Assembly: GCA_002633005.1 (NCBI GenBank)
Contig: NMRA01000176.1
Location: 383,740-447,739, forward strand
Reading direction: 5' to 3'
Source of the DNA: Phoronis australis
Lineage: Eukaryota; Phoronida; Phoronidae
Length of the DNA stretch: 64,000 nt
Shown: piece by piece, positions 36,901-51,900 of the stretch
Layout: every line of letters starts with the position of its first letter
Position numbering within the stretch: the first letter of the stretch is position 1
Position numbers and translations under genes: made by a program
The notes under the pieces: model-generated
Told to the model about the DNA's origin: nothing
The model's database searches: none
What the model saw: the letters and a program-made list of their open reading frames with translations, nothing else

Positions 36901-39900
36901 CTTACATTCCCACTTCACAATTATTGTTTGGAAAAAAATGTTTAGCCCAGTAATTATGCGCACATTACAGTCAGCTACAAATAATTTAGGGAACTGAAGT
37001 CATTTTTAGTTACTTTGTAACTAGCAGCTATATGCACAATACAATCTATAAATAATTTAGAGAACTGAAGTCATCTTTAGTTAGTAACTAACAGTTATGT
37101 GCACATTACAGTCTACATTTCAAAAATTTAGAGAACTGAAGTCATCTTTAGTTAGTAACTAGCAGTCATGTGCACATTAGTCTACAAATAATTTAGGGAA
37201 CTGAAGTCATCTTTAGTTAGTAACTAACAGTTATGTGCACATTACAGTCTACATTTCAAAAATTTAGAGAACTGAAGTCATTTTTAGTTAGTAACTAGCA
37301 GTTATGTGCACATTAGTCTACAAATAATTTAGAGAAATGAAGTCATCTTTAGTTAGTAACTAACAGTTATGTGCACATTAGTCTACAAATAATTTAGAGA
37401 ACTGAAGTCATCTTTAGTTTAACTTAGTAACTAGCAGTTATGTGCACATTCTCAGTTACAACACTTCTGCTCAAGCGAGATTTAATTACTTTTCAGAAAT
37501 AGTTGTCTGGTGCCCAAGATCAAAATTTTTACAATAAGTCATTAGTCACCTTTCACAAAACAGACCCCTAGGGTGCATTCCACATGACATTGCCTTACGA
37601 GATTAGAAAAATCATAACGCTATTTTGAGTGTGAAGCGAACTTGGTGGCTTCAGGGAGTCTACACTGAACACTTGGACACACTATTGTCATTGATCTGAA
37701 TAGACCTTTCCAGGTGTGAGCAATAAAACATGGCAATTAGGTCTGATCACTCAGTGGAACTTGTGAATAGACAATCAAATCATCTGATCTAAATGACTAT
37801 CTCAAACAAAACTTGGCCAATTTTTGTGGAGGAAAAGCTCTGTGCTCAAACCTTTATGAGGAATTCAAATGTGGGCTTTGTTTTCGTCCAAAAAAGGGCA
37901 ACCCCAATGAAAAGTAATTGAGCACAAGGACTTCCGGTTTTCTGACCACCCAGAGGTGCCTGCCTGCCAACTCTGAATGGTCCATCATGACAACATAATG
38001 TTATGCAAGCAAATGTAATGGAACATCAAGCTACCATTTTTTGCCAACATGCAGCCGGCCAAAACACCGAAAAAGGATCTAAATACCCGCCATTGAAATT
38101 GATGCGATAGCTGCTTTCAAAAGCTTACAACAGTTGCTGTTAGTTTTCAAACTTAAAGATGATGAAGTGTTTTCTCATAAAAATTTTGAAGTGAAAAATT
38201 CAACTTTATGGAAACAAGCCACAAAGCTCACTATTTCCACTTGAAATACTTCCTAACTCAGTATGTGAGTACCGCTTGGCTAGGCAATACNNNNNNNNNN
38301 NNNNNNNNNNNNNNNNNNNNNNNNNNNNNNNNNNNNNNNNNNNNNNNNNNNNNNNNNNNNNNNNNNNNNNNNNNNNNNNNNNNNNNNNNNNNNNNNNNNN
38401 NNNNNNNNNNNNNNNNNNNNNNNNNNNNNNNNNNNNNNNNNNNNNNNNNNNNNNNNNNNNNNNNNNNNNNNNNNNNNNNNNNNNNNNNNNNNNNNNNNNN
38501 NNNNNNNNNNNNNNNNNNNNNNNNNNNNNNNNNNNNNNNNNNNNNNNNNNNNNNNNNNNNNNNNNNNNNNNNNNNNNNNNNNNNNNNNNNNNNNNNNNNN
38601 NNNNNNNNNNNNNNNNNNNNNNNNNNNNNNNNNNNNNNNNNNNNNNNNNNNNNNNNNNNNNNNNNNNNNNNNNNNNNNNNNNNNNNNNNNNNNNNNNNNN
38701 NNNNNNNNNNNNNNNNNNNNNNNNNNNATGAAAATCCGTTCAGGACTTTTGAAGATACAAAGGTAAGCGTAAAAAACTAAAATTGCCACTAGGGGGCACA
38801 CCGGTAGTCGGATCCGTCCGAAAGTTCGCACATGCCGTCCCATTCATGAATGGAACATATGTGCCAAATTTCATGAACATATGTTAAAGGGTTTTGGAGA
38901 TAGAGCAGCGGACGCCGGACGTCAGACGCCGGATGGACGCCGCCCGCACGGACGGACGGACGGAGATGACAGCATAATGCGCGGACAGAACATTTGAAAA
39001 AAGCGGAAATCCGCATTTCCGCGGAAAATTCCAAGCCTTGAATAGATCAATCAGGAAAGTACAGATGAAACAATTATGAAAATGGAAACAGTACAAGAAA
39101 CAAAATGGAAATATGTCATGTAACAACATGGAATGAGTCAATTTTGTTAGTATGGAAATTTGTCACATAAAAGCGTTGAAATGGGACATGTTGAATAACA
39201 GGAACTGTATACACTTAAGACCCAAACCAAATAACTGTTGATTGGGCATTTCTGTAAGTTGCTCTTTTTTCTACTTCATGGTGACAACATTTTGATTAGA
39301 AAAAATCAGCATTCTTATGCTTTTCCCCCAATCATAGCATCATCAATGTGGAGGGCGAGAACACCCAAGCCGTACTCCACGTACTTTGTAGTTCCATATA
39401 AGGTTGGGTTTGGCATGATCCTTATTGAAGTGATAGTAGAACAGTGCCCAGTTGGCCTCTGACTTAATTCGCTGCCGCCGCTTCCGTAGCACGATTGGCC
39501 GCTCGTCTTTCTGTTTCTTGTCCATGCCAATGCGAGCTCTCCAATGTTGGAGAACATGTTCTATCTGTTTCTCTATAGCTTTCCACTGTGGGTTACCCTT
39601 ATTTCTGTTCAGGTGTGCCTGTGGAGATATCAACATTAAAACATTAAATTCAGATTAGCTTATTAACCAGATGGTATTTGTTACAGTCATAGTAGGTTCC
39701 TCAAATTAGCAATGGGGAACAAATACAGTTTCATGTCGTCACATCTATCTCATCAACAAAAACAGTTTCCCTTGTATCCGTAGTCCCTGTGCACAAATCA
39801 TTGTAAAATACATTAGATTTACGTTTTTAAATAATCTTGCATTGTATTTCATTTCACTGTAAATGTACTTTTTCTGTTGTTAGCTTTGTTGTTCTTCTTA

Positions 39901-42900
39901 ATTGTTATCTATTTAATTTATTATTACTCGATGGTCAGCTATTAGCGGCCTGTGCCTTTGCTGGCCACCCAGTCATATAACAATGTCTGTTTGTACATGA
40001 GTTAAAAAATTAAATTTATTTCTCTCTCATACTGAAATTTCTATTCGATATTGGTACATCTTTGCTACTTCACATACCAATTACGAGCCTACGTTTGAGC
40101 GATGAAATTGTTTTCTCTTTTTGCTAAAGCATTCTGGGACTGTCTGAGTAGCCCGATACATTTAAACCACTGAAAAGCATTCGAGGAAGGCTTTAAACAG
40201 CATGACGGGGAATGGCTGTGAACAATGTAGAGCCAGAATTGTACACATTGAGCTGTATCTCACCTGAGCCAATTTGACGTTGTCTCTCACGTGCATCCTG
40301 TCTATCTCGTGCTCAGGAACCTCGTCTGTAGAGTCCAGGTATGACAACAGGCCTGCCGGCTGAAAAGAACGGGAACAGACTTTACTCAGTACAACTGCAA
40401 ACACAGAAGGCTGCCAGCCAATGACAAAAGACTCGCTCAGTGCCTAATTCCTCATGTCATAGCTGAATTGAATTTTGTTGCTTTGATCATCACCCCTGGC
40501 TTTGAAAAACAGTTTTTCCTCATCGTTTGATGGGCATGTGTACTGACAGTTCACGCTTTAGACCAAATCAACACAAGAAAATAAATTACCAAACAATGGC
40601 ACATTTAGAGCACTATATAAAGTCCACAAGGCAGACCCAACATTACTTTGCTCAGATCACCAGTGGGGAAACCAAAAGTAAACACTACACGATCAAACAT
40701 TACAGTCACAAAATGAAAAGGGGACATGAAACGGAAAATCGACGGGAGTCAGGGCCAGAATTGTAAGTTAGCGGAAGTAGTAATTGTTATTCAAAGAGAT
40801 GAAGGCAAGTGACTGTGTATATCTCAATAAACACGGCGTTGTGTTCTTTATTTCCTGTTGAAAGAGAGCGAGTGTAAGAATTCAGTGATTTGATAAGCTA
40901 ACAACTGACCTGTCTTAGCGCAGAACTAGTCAAGTGACTATTTATTCATTTTTCATCAGTGCAACAGGGTCTTTTTACACAGTCACATATCAAGTTCTAT
41001 CCTAGATTATAGTTTTTATGACATCTCGACATCTCGAAAACTCATGCCTGGTGTCAAGTAAGATATTTTTTTTGTTTAGTTCTCACCTATCAACAAGTAG
41101 CCTGACCCTATGTGAAGGCATTCTGACTATTGTAATGAGCGATCGACTGACGATTCACTCCACCATAATCGCAGATGACGTGTGCATGTACCATAATTTC
41201 ACACGTAATTGACAAACAGTTACTGATAAACAGGCTTGTCAGTTAATTAGCCAGAAAAGGAAATAACAAGCATATTCATGGCCCATATGTAGGGCTTCAA
41301 CATATTTAAAATGCACATCCTTTAAACTGTAATCTGGTTTAACTAATACAGTATAAGACAAAGGTAATCAGAAAAAAAAACATATCATGAAGACTAATTC
41401 AGTCAACAACAACACTACTGGTAATAACTACAAGGGCAGCAAAATTCTAAATAAAGATGGTTAAGCCACCTAACTTTCCCGTTATTTCCTCTTCATTCTT
41501 GGTCATGAGAGAAGACTCCTCTGACGATGAATTCAACTTCCGCCAAGCTGTCATGACGGGGAATTATGGGTCATTTTGTCTGTATACTTTTGGCTTGTAA
41601 TGTACTCCACAATACTCCAAAAATGAGTATCATACAACAAAAAGCTTTAGGGTCCACTTACCAGAGTCCTCTTGAGTAGTCCCATGGCTGTGGGATGTCC
41701 AGTCACCCATAGACCGACTAGATGACGACTTAACTGTCTGCAAACAGGAAGCAAGAACTTGTTAATATTACAATCAATAAATCCATTTATTTGATAGGTT
41801 AACGTTTAGAGGAATTCTAATGCAAACAGGAAATATTTGTATTGTATAAACTGAACATACTCAACTGAAACAGATTCCAAATTGAGGCAGCCTAAATAAA
41901 TTCTTATCTATATCTCAATGACCAAACATTCCATGAACAAGATAATATTTAATGAGTTGTGATATTAATGTTTCCATATTCGTGAAACAATAATAAGAGC
42001 ACCCGCATAAAGCTCAACGGTTTTTCAATTTTTAGAATTAGTTCAGACATCAATTAAGAAACCTGATGTGAAGTTTTGACAAATTCTTTGAACGTGACAC
42101 AAAACACATAATTGTCTGCATATTCTACAGTCTGAGCAAATCGTAACAGAATTGTACAAAAAAACCTGGAATTTGTCAACCGCACGAATCAAAGACGTTT
42201 CACTACCTGTTTGTTAGCATCCTGTTGTCAGAACTGCTAGTGTAGAATGACGCCAGCAGGTGGCGCGGCAGTGCACCCTCGGCAAGGGCCAAGTCCTGCA
42301 TCTTGGCAGCTGTCTCAGCATCACCCTCTTCGATTATTGCCTTCATCACCATCCCAGCCCCTTTCACTATAGCCATGGAGGGGTGCTGCGGAGGAATGAC
42401 ATCATGTAATCAAGGCTAGTAAGACTTATACACTACTTTCCCATTTGAACAACGGAAAAATTAACAATTCGTTCAAAAATGAACAGCTGCAAACTGTATT
42501 CTTGAGGAAGCAGAATTTACATCAACACAAGGTGATTGAATACCAGACCACATCCATGTTATCTTCCCTGAAGTAACGAGCCCCAACTAGAATATTTTCA
42601 CAAGAAATTTATACATCAGTTTAGTTCAGCTGTGTGTCTGCAAAACCTTTTTTAATGAAGCAGTCCTACTCTTTGAGAAGACTGCGCAACCTTGTTTCCA
42701 AAGGCCGCATTATGTTGAAATATTTCTTTCCAACAACGGAGGTTGTGAGACATTTTGACATCCTCATAACAGTGTTCTTGCTCTGTCTAGGAAAAGAGCT
42801 AAACCTAATTCTTCTACCATGAAACCAAGTTGGCACATACACTACATTCATACACAGGCACCGGATATATTCACAGGCACTAGATATATACACAGGCACC

Positions 42901-45900
42901 AGATACATACAGAGGCAATTTGGATTGATCAAAAGATCTTTATACGAATTCATATGAATGGTAAATGATGGATTTCTTTCAAGATTTACCACCAATGCCC
43001 ATAATTTAACGTATAATGATTTCTCATCACTGAACAATGGTCAAAGTAGGTTTTCCATGAATGACGTTATGAACGATGATCAGACTGATATCGGGCAGAT
43101 ATACATTCATAGATCATCAGCCTGATGTGAATTCATATCAGCCAAACCGAAGGAGTAAGCAGCGATTGTTTTTCAATTTTACACAGAAGAAACCATAATA
43201 ACATAAAATCATTCGTGAGGTAGTCATCGTGTTTGTTTACCTGGAAGAGCTTGAATACAACCCTGCCGTCTAGTGCTGTCAACTCCAGGAGTGTGTCAAA
43301 GTGAGAGCCCTCAGTCGTTTCACTGTAGGGGGCGCACAGGGCAAAGGTCAGGAAATCCAACATGGCGGTTATGACTAGAGCACCAGTGCCTCGCAACTGC
43401 AATGGAAAGAGAATAAACAATTTCTGAACTGAAAACTTTAAGGATATATAGACATTGTACATTTTAATATATTGATTAAATCAACTTCAGCACGAGAGTG
43501 ACAAAGGTCAGTACCCGATACAATTCAGACTGCCTTCACAATCGGGATGGATACATTATCTGGCTCATTTACATGACGATGAACCGGAAGCGCGGTGAAA
43601 ACTTCTGTTCACAGGACCAGTGGTGACTTACAACGTGCGTTTTGAACATTTCCAGAAGACTTTGCAGGAAGGCTTTGGAGGAGAGCAGGGATGCTTTGTT
43701 CATCTGCTCCTGACGTAGGTCATAGTTATCATGCATGGGCTGAAATAGATGAGGGGAATCTCATGAGATGTACGCGTGAAGGTTTGCAGCTGATAATTCT
43801 TAATTAAAATATTAATAATAACAATGTTGTTTTAAGCTGTTATAACCAATTCTGACATTTTGAATCCAACTCTATCTGTTTAGTAAAGGTAGAATAATAC
43901 ACTGTATAACTGACCTAGATTTCAAGATATAAGGTCACTAACTTCTGAACTGAGTCTCACCAGTGAAAAACAAATTATCGCGAATCAGTCAGATTTTCAA
44001 TTTTATATTAATATGACAACATCATAGTTCCCTATTGGAACAGTAAAACTTCATGACAAAAGGTGAACCAGTTTTGACGTACAACAGTGGCTACCATGGC
44101 AACAGCAGGACGAGTACCTTACTGATACATAGCATTATGGGTAAATACCCCAGAATTAGGAGAGGGTGCTATTAATATTTCAGCAAGTGGCCGTTCCTTG
44201 AAAGTTGTGTCCCACAGCAAGTTACCTGAAGGCACATTTTAGTATTAAAGAGATGAGCAGCATGCCTTTAGAAATTTGTTGTGAGTGAATTTTTTGTCAA
44301 TGAACAGTTATCTGATTATGACTTTGTACAGCATGCACTAAAATAAAAGTTTCACTGAAGAAAACTAAGGTTGGATACATTGATGCCAGACTTCACCATA
44401 CAATAACAAATTTAGTACCTTAAATCAACACCTGAATAGCCCAGAATACATTGATAAAAAATGTTGCTAGTGGCAGTTCACACACCTGCATGAGGGCACA
44501 CAACATGTCGATGGCGGCATGCGCAACGCCGTCGTCACTCCGCTTGAGAGCTTTCACAACTTTGAGACCGACTTTCTCTCTCATCCTGTAATAAGAGCCA
44601 AAAAAGTCACCAACAGCGGAACGTGTTTGCAGTTAGGTTAATACAGCTACTTGAACATGGAACTCCACCTCTTTAGTACTGAAGATAAAAAAGTCAAACT
44701 GATGTATCATTAATCAATACCAAACAGAATGCTGGAGTAAAGCTAGCTGTCTGAAAATCTTCTAACTCAACAGACTCTGAGATAAATTAGAAAAAGAAGA
44801 ATTCAGCACTGGCACCATTTCCAGATTATGAAATCAATCAATTTTTATTTTTACAATAAACCAAACAATTTCTACTCCAAAAATTCTTTTGCAAACTAAG
44901 TGTTAACATTAATTTACTTTTCAATAAAGTGCGAGGATTTCGTGTAGGAAACTGACGCAATGAGTTGAAAGACAGCAATTTCATAGAAATTCCTTTGGCA
45001 CACTCACTTTGGAAGCTTTGTGAAGGCTGCAAATCCCGCCTTGGAGGCCACGAGCCTGCGTAGAGCATGGAACTGACCCTCTAGGTCCTCATTAGAGATG
45101 ACCGTCTGATCACCCTCCTTTTCCAACAGGGCGGCAAGCGTACCGTTGATCAGCTTCTCTTTGTTCTCCGAGAACAGTCCCTGCAGTGAGGCAGTGTTCA
45201 GTAATGCTCATACTTAGTTAATCAAATTTGGCATCACATATGACACAATGAAGATAGCCCTTGCTGTAGAATTGAACATTTTCAACCTACTCGACCTGCG
45301 GTCGTCTCAAGAATGATTGTTGTACTTCCGATCACGTGAAAAGAGTTCACAATATGTCATACGCATCCCATCGAGGGTATTGGCCAATCTCATAATAACA
45401 GTACTGAGACAATACTATGATCTCCTAGTTGCCAAATCTCGTAATGCAACTACAAGTTCAATCATAAACCATCACTCTGAGGATGACCGCAGCCTGAGTT
45501 GGTAGACAAAGTTCAATCATCAACCATCACTCTGAAGAAGACTGCAGCATGAGCTGATCGACAAAGTTCAATCATAAACCATCAATCACTCTGAGGACGA
45601 CTGCAGTCCGAGTTCGTCGACAAAGTTCAATTTAAGAGAAAGCTCTAATCTCAGATGTGTCATATAAAATTCACTTCGCTAATTATTCATCAATCGAATG
45701 AAATTATTATGTGAAACTACTTAACATGTCAAACAATTCGAAAAAACAAGAATGTAATTTCAGGATTGATTTAAGCTGTACTTCCTTCCTACTCGCTGTA
45801 TAAACGTGAAATCAGGAAATATGTTAATTAAGTCTGTGAAACTGGATTGTTACCTTGTTGCCGTGACAACATCAGTGTCAACACTCCATTGGAAATGAGA

Positions 45901-48900
45901 TATGATTGAACAGTGGCGCACAGCTCAAAAATTTCTGAAGCGTTTTTGACCATTGGAAACAGTCATCAAAATCTATCATAATAAGGAAAATTAAGAGACC
46001 AATTAAGAATTTTGATGAACAAGTGACGTAGGTTTGATTTTGTTATTTTTCAGATTGAGCTACACAGGAGAAAATAAAGTTTCACAAATGCTATCTGGTC
46101 AAGTTTTGCAGCTCAAAGGTAAAGTAGAAGGTACAAGGACAGTCTGTTGACACGATTACCAGAGAGCAAATAAATCAAGCAAAAACGATAAAGTTTATCT
46201 AAAAATCTGAAAAGTAAAAAATACTTCACTACCTCTTGTGTGACTGCATGGAGTAGACCACTATATGACACGTTGCTGTTAAAGCGAGATACAGCTTCAG
46301 AGAAAGTCATGTTCACTGAAATAAATGAATGAATTCAGTAAATATGACAAGTAAGCACTTCTAATTACATAAATTATGATACCATGGCCTAAATGGAGGT
46401 CATTGATAGTTTCAACAGAAAGATTCACCACTTCAAACTTAATTTATTGCAGTTTGAAGACTGTGATTTGGTTTTGACCCAGTAAATGCTGTGAAGGACT
46501 TTCAAATACACTCGAGGAAGCACATCATCTGTAGGCCAAATATAAAATACTCAGCAACACGTGACCAACAGATGAAATTAGGCGAAAATGGCAAATTTGA
46601 AAATCAACCCATGCTCCTGGATGAGCTGTATGCACCTAGTGCAGGTAACTCACCTGGCAGCTGATCTTTTTGTATGAACTTCATGTGTTGACTCTCCACC
46701 TCCTCGTCCACGGGAACGGTGAACGGGCCTAACCTTCGACCCCTCTTGGTGAAGTTCATCTTCACGCAGACGTCTCGGTTGCCCGATGCCCGCACGCCAT
46801 CTAGTACGGAGGCTATTAACGCATCCCTGTGCGGCACAAAATAATTGCAAAATGTCAGTAGAAACATTGCCCACGGGATGCCACTGTCAAATAGCCATCG
46901 TCACACAGATAGGGTGTCAGTGACGCCTAACTAAGTAATATCAACTGTCAGATGACTTTCTCTTTGGAAAATAGCACTGAGGCTATTTTTAAATTAGAAT
47001 GCATAATAGTATAGCAACCACTGGCTAAAGCATGTCTGGACTAAGTGTTGCAGACAGATACTAGCTTTTCCAAACAACTACAGGCAACTGGTGAGTCCCC
47101 ATTTTGCAGTCCATTCATACCTCACACAAATTTCAGAGTTCCTCTTTGTTTTATGAAGCATTGGAGTTATTGAAGCAATCAATTCCATTGTGCCCACAGT
47201 ACGATTATCACAGATCATGATCAGACCTTGAATAAGCCTACATAACATTCTACAAATTCCAAAAGAACTTCGCTGAACTAGTACTAAATTGACATGGCCA
47301 AAAACATGTAATTGTTTCTGTTTCTTTTTTTAAAATAGAGTCAGTGGTGTAGTATTTCACCAAAAAATGCACCCGAGACAACAAGCAAAAATTATTTACT
47401 CATCACTTGGCAAAACATGGTTTGAAGACTTGCTAACCCTTGTTTACATGCCTTATTGCACGTTTTCAAAAAACAAAAAATCTTGGCCATTACTGATACG
47501 AGCAAACTTTTTCAGACAGTGAGCGCACATATCAAAAATAAGTCGGGGTATAAAGACCAGAACCAACTTTGCTTTTTTGGCATAACCAATGATCAATAGA
47601 TCAATTTTCTTCAGTTTTCCATCACGATTTTCATCAAAACTTCCTCAAAATTCACCAAACTTTCTTCATATACTACTGCACACAACCCTGCATCTTGTGG
47701 CTTCGATACCACTCTCACCTGTCTGTAGAAGTGTATGTTCGAATTGCACCCTTGACGTATTCTACGCTGAACATTTGTGGATTTTCCTGGTCACGGACTA
47801 TTGCAAAAATCTGCAAGCAACAAAACAGACCCATCTGTGCTACTCTTATTTTTAAAAGCTAGTTTTCACCACTCTGCATGTGGGGGTACCCTTAATACTG
47901 ACAGCAATTAGCAATGGAAATCTGGTGAGAATAGTTGCATGAATGTAAACACAGATAAGCCAATGCATCAATAACATTGGGTCCCTCTCCATGAAGAGAA
48001 TGTTGGATTTAGACTACTTACTGCTGTGCAGTTTGCTTCAACTCAGTCCTCCCTCAGATGAGAAATTACTTCTCATTATTCAGGATTTGGAATGACCAAT
48101 GACAAAAAAGGAAAAATTGTCCAGGCGATGTACCATTCCACAATTAGGTTTGTGCGATAGAAAATTTTTGGTGCGCCGCAAAATTTAAGTGAAATAAACA
48201 TTTTTGCATGGATAAAATCAAAATAAAAAAGAGACATAAAGAGGAAACTCAAATCACATAAGGGGAAATCAAAACCAAAAAAGAGGAAATCCTCTTGAAA
48301 GGGGACACTTAGGAGGATAATTCCAAGCACTGATTATTCTTCCTTTGGCATTAACTAATAGTTCGCGGTTCATTCAGGCCAAATTGTACAGCCTTGCCTA
48401 ACGCAACAACGAACTATCAGTTCTTTTGAAGCCTTCAAATCACTTCCAATTTGACTCGAGAACAATTTGAGACCAATTTTGTAATGGCAAGAGGTATAAA
48501 TCAAACATTGGTCCTTGTGATGACAATTGGGCTAATAACAGCTTTAAATGTAGATGACAGCCAGACTTCTAGTGACTGACTAGATAAGCTATGAGCAAGG
48601 TAAATATTATACCTGCAACAGCAGCTTAATTAGCACACCTCAATAACATGGACCTGTCAATCAGAAATTAATGAACTCTCAATCGCATGGATATTTAACA
48701 GTCGCAAAAAATGATTTTGTAAATGCTAAACACGACTTACATCACAGAGTGGTTTACATGTGGGTACGTTATATGTGGCGGGGTCTCGCTCCACTAGACA
48801 TGTTTCTGTTAGACATAGTGTTCGACGTACAGGGTCGCTGTGACGGGGACTAATCTTTTGCACAGTGAACTCTGCATACGAGGTCAACGCCTCATCAGTG

Positions 48901-51900
48901 CTGCAAAATAACCCGCAATAATTTTCAGTTAACAACATGCACATGTGTCTATTTAGTGCACATGACAGTAAATTTAACTGCCAATAAGATTTACAGTTCT
49001 CCGAAAAAAATACAGAGAAATATCTTCTGGCTGATAAATAAAAATTTCACAAAAACAATTTCCGATCAAGTCTCTATTAATTCCTGATAGAGCAACAACA
49101 TAATGAAATATGCCGAGTTGACAGATGGCTTTAGAAAATTTGGTGGGCAATGCTCAGTGCCACCTGGAGTTAACATGTGATTTCGCAATATTATTTTTTG
49201 TTAAAAATCTTTGCAAATATCATGCCATCAAATTAGCATCGTTGTGCAGTAGTATGTTCAAATGACTTATATAAATAATGGAACGTCAAGAAAGGACCAT
49301 TGTAGAAACTTGACATCAGGTCGCCTGACTTGTACACCCAAACTTGAAACTGGATTAAGCGGAAATCGCTTTTGTGCACTCGCAATGTTAAAAACTTCTA
49401 CAGCGGATGTTTGCTATTAATTTTCTTCTGATTTCCTTTACAATTTTTGGCACAGGTTTTAAATGCAGGTCAAACTCAAGCATACATCACAAGTACAACA
49501 GCACCCTCACAACAACACCAACACAACAACGCCATCACAACAACGTCCTCATGACAACGCCCTCACAACAACGCCATCACGATAACGCCCTCACGACAAC
49601 ACCATCATGACAACACCCTCACGACAACGCCCTCACGATAAGGACGTCACAACACCATCAAGATTCTTTGACAAACACCAACCTGTACTTTCCTAGCCTG
49701 TTCATTAGAAACTGGTCATGCGTGATGGGCTCCTTTCTCTGTTTCAGTGCTAGTCCAATGTGCGCTCCCGCCGTCTCTGTCACACATTTCACAAACTCCT
49801 CTTTTTGTTGAAGAGCAAATAAATGCTGCACGCGGGAAAAAGATGGTTGAAATACCCAAAATGCAACACACTTTGATTCAATACAACGATGGTAAGAGCA
49901 TTCAATATTACCAACCAAAACAGACACGAGCACAACTTCTTAACGAATTAATGCAACCTAACCCTGCATCTCTTTTTTACTTCATACAACATCATCTTTG
50001 AGTGGGCTTTTTCCACTTTTGATGCAGACAGAATCACGCTGAATTGTACTTATCAGTAATGAAAATGAGGCTTTAAGTTAGTAAACAATACCGTGCATTA
50101 CACACTCAGACATTCTACATTTCGCGATTTGCCACCTCATGGAAGGAACGCTTCAGCAGCAGCATACAACAGAAACACTAATGATTATGTCCTGATTGCT
50201 GTTGCCACTTAGGATATTTAAAGCAGTTGAAGCAACAACCTATCAACACATAAGGAATGCTTACCAATCTATTAAAACCGCCGTGTATAATGCACACTCC
50301 GCCAGGGAAATCTGAAACCTAGAATACAAAAGGCCATCTATTTTCGTAGCTAAGCTTCACTAAGTTAAAGCACATACTGACCACAACATATGTTGTGCAG
50401 CTATCATTCAACAATTTTAGTAAAAACATGCTTGGCAGGGCTACGTTCCATAGATGAAAGAGACTGGCGAAAATGCATCATGCAAATCGACGAGAGATAA
50501 TGTTAATTTACAAGCAAAGCAAGTAGTAACACTAAATTTTCTCGAGAGCGTCTTGGATCTACGGAACGCAGCACAAGTCTAGGGCACCACGATCGAAAAT
50601 AAGATTCTCATAGAGAGGTCACGCAATTTGAAACGCGTTACCACATTCAACGCGAGAGCTATACATCGATTCAGATTTTAAAGGACTATGCAGCCAGACA
50701 CATTCAAGTGTTACACAAATTTTGTGTAGCCTTCCACAAGGAAAACAAATAGGACCAGGGAACTTCACAGATAGTTTTGACTCTCTAGGTGAAGTTACTT
50801 GTTTTGACTATGAACATGTACAAAAGAGGACAAAAGCAAAATACTGATTTCTGCTAAGAACAAGAATTATTGGTAATACCTATTAAGGCAGCAAAATTCT
50901 ATTAACACAATGTTTTAGCCACCCTACTAACTGTCCTATTAATTTCCCTTTATTCTCGGTGGTGAAGGAAGACTACTCCAACAATGAATCCCGCTTCCAC
51001 CCAGCAGTCATGACAAGAAAGTCTGGAGTCATTATGTCTGAATACTTTTGGCTTGTACTGAAGTGTTGTCTTTATAATTAGTAACTGACCGATGGCTTTT
51101 TCCGTTCAGTGAAGTGTAGACGTTTCAAATTTACACATGCTAACACATATTAGTGGACTGTGGTACAAATGTTGAAACTGAAACTTTATGTCATGGAAGC
51201 CAATATGTAATCATCTAGGAATCTAAGACTGAAAGGCCTATCTGCTTTGCCTGCTCTGGACCTTAAGTTGGCCCACGTACGCACCGCTGCCATTCCTTCG
51301 ATATCCTTGTAGTCATAGGAACATATCTTCTTGTTTGTTGATGGATCCACTTGGTCTAGCGTGGCCTGGTTTACCTCCAGAATGACTGAAACCCTGTTGT
51401 CTGACCAGTGCTGCTTGAATGCATTGAACCTCTGTAAGCAACCAATGAAAACGATTACGCAATTGGCAAAATGACGAGTGAGGAAATCTTACCTCTTTGA
51501 CAACAGGAGACTCAAAATTTACCAAGTGATGCAAATGAAGAAAATACCCACTTTTAAACGTTTGAGCCATAGATGCTCAAAATGTAATAAACAGGGCTTG
51601 GAATGACCAGTGACAAAAAACGCGGAAACTTTGAAACTTTTACGGCCCAAATCACGCCCAATAACCAGCCTTAAAATGGTCAATACGAACCTTTCCCCGA
51701 CAAAAATCGGGAGGACTAAAAAAAAAAAAAACGTTACCACCATCAGTAGCATGCGTCTGCGTCCTTTTAGCTCGCCCGTCCACTCCCAACCCACACATTT
51801 TTGGCTGCAGAGCGGTAGTATTTGTCGCCGCGCTTAACAATAACACGAGACGCCATTGAAAATCCCACCACGCTGTCCCAGATGCCCCGGCAATGTTGAC

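Noticed and set aside
38208-38843. Open frames across the N run
   Set aside because: They exist only because undetermined bases contain no stop codons.
51519-51846. Overlapping open frames in transposon copy 3
   Set aside because: They do not resemble a transposase and are not shared by the other copies.
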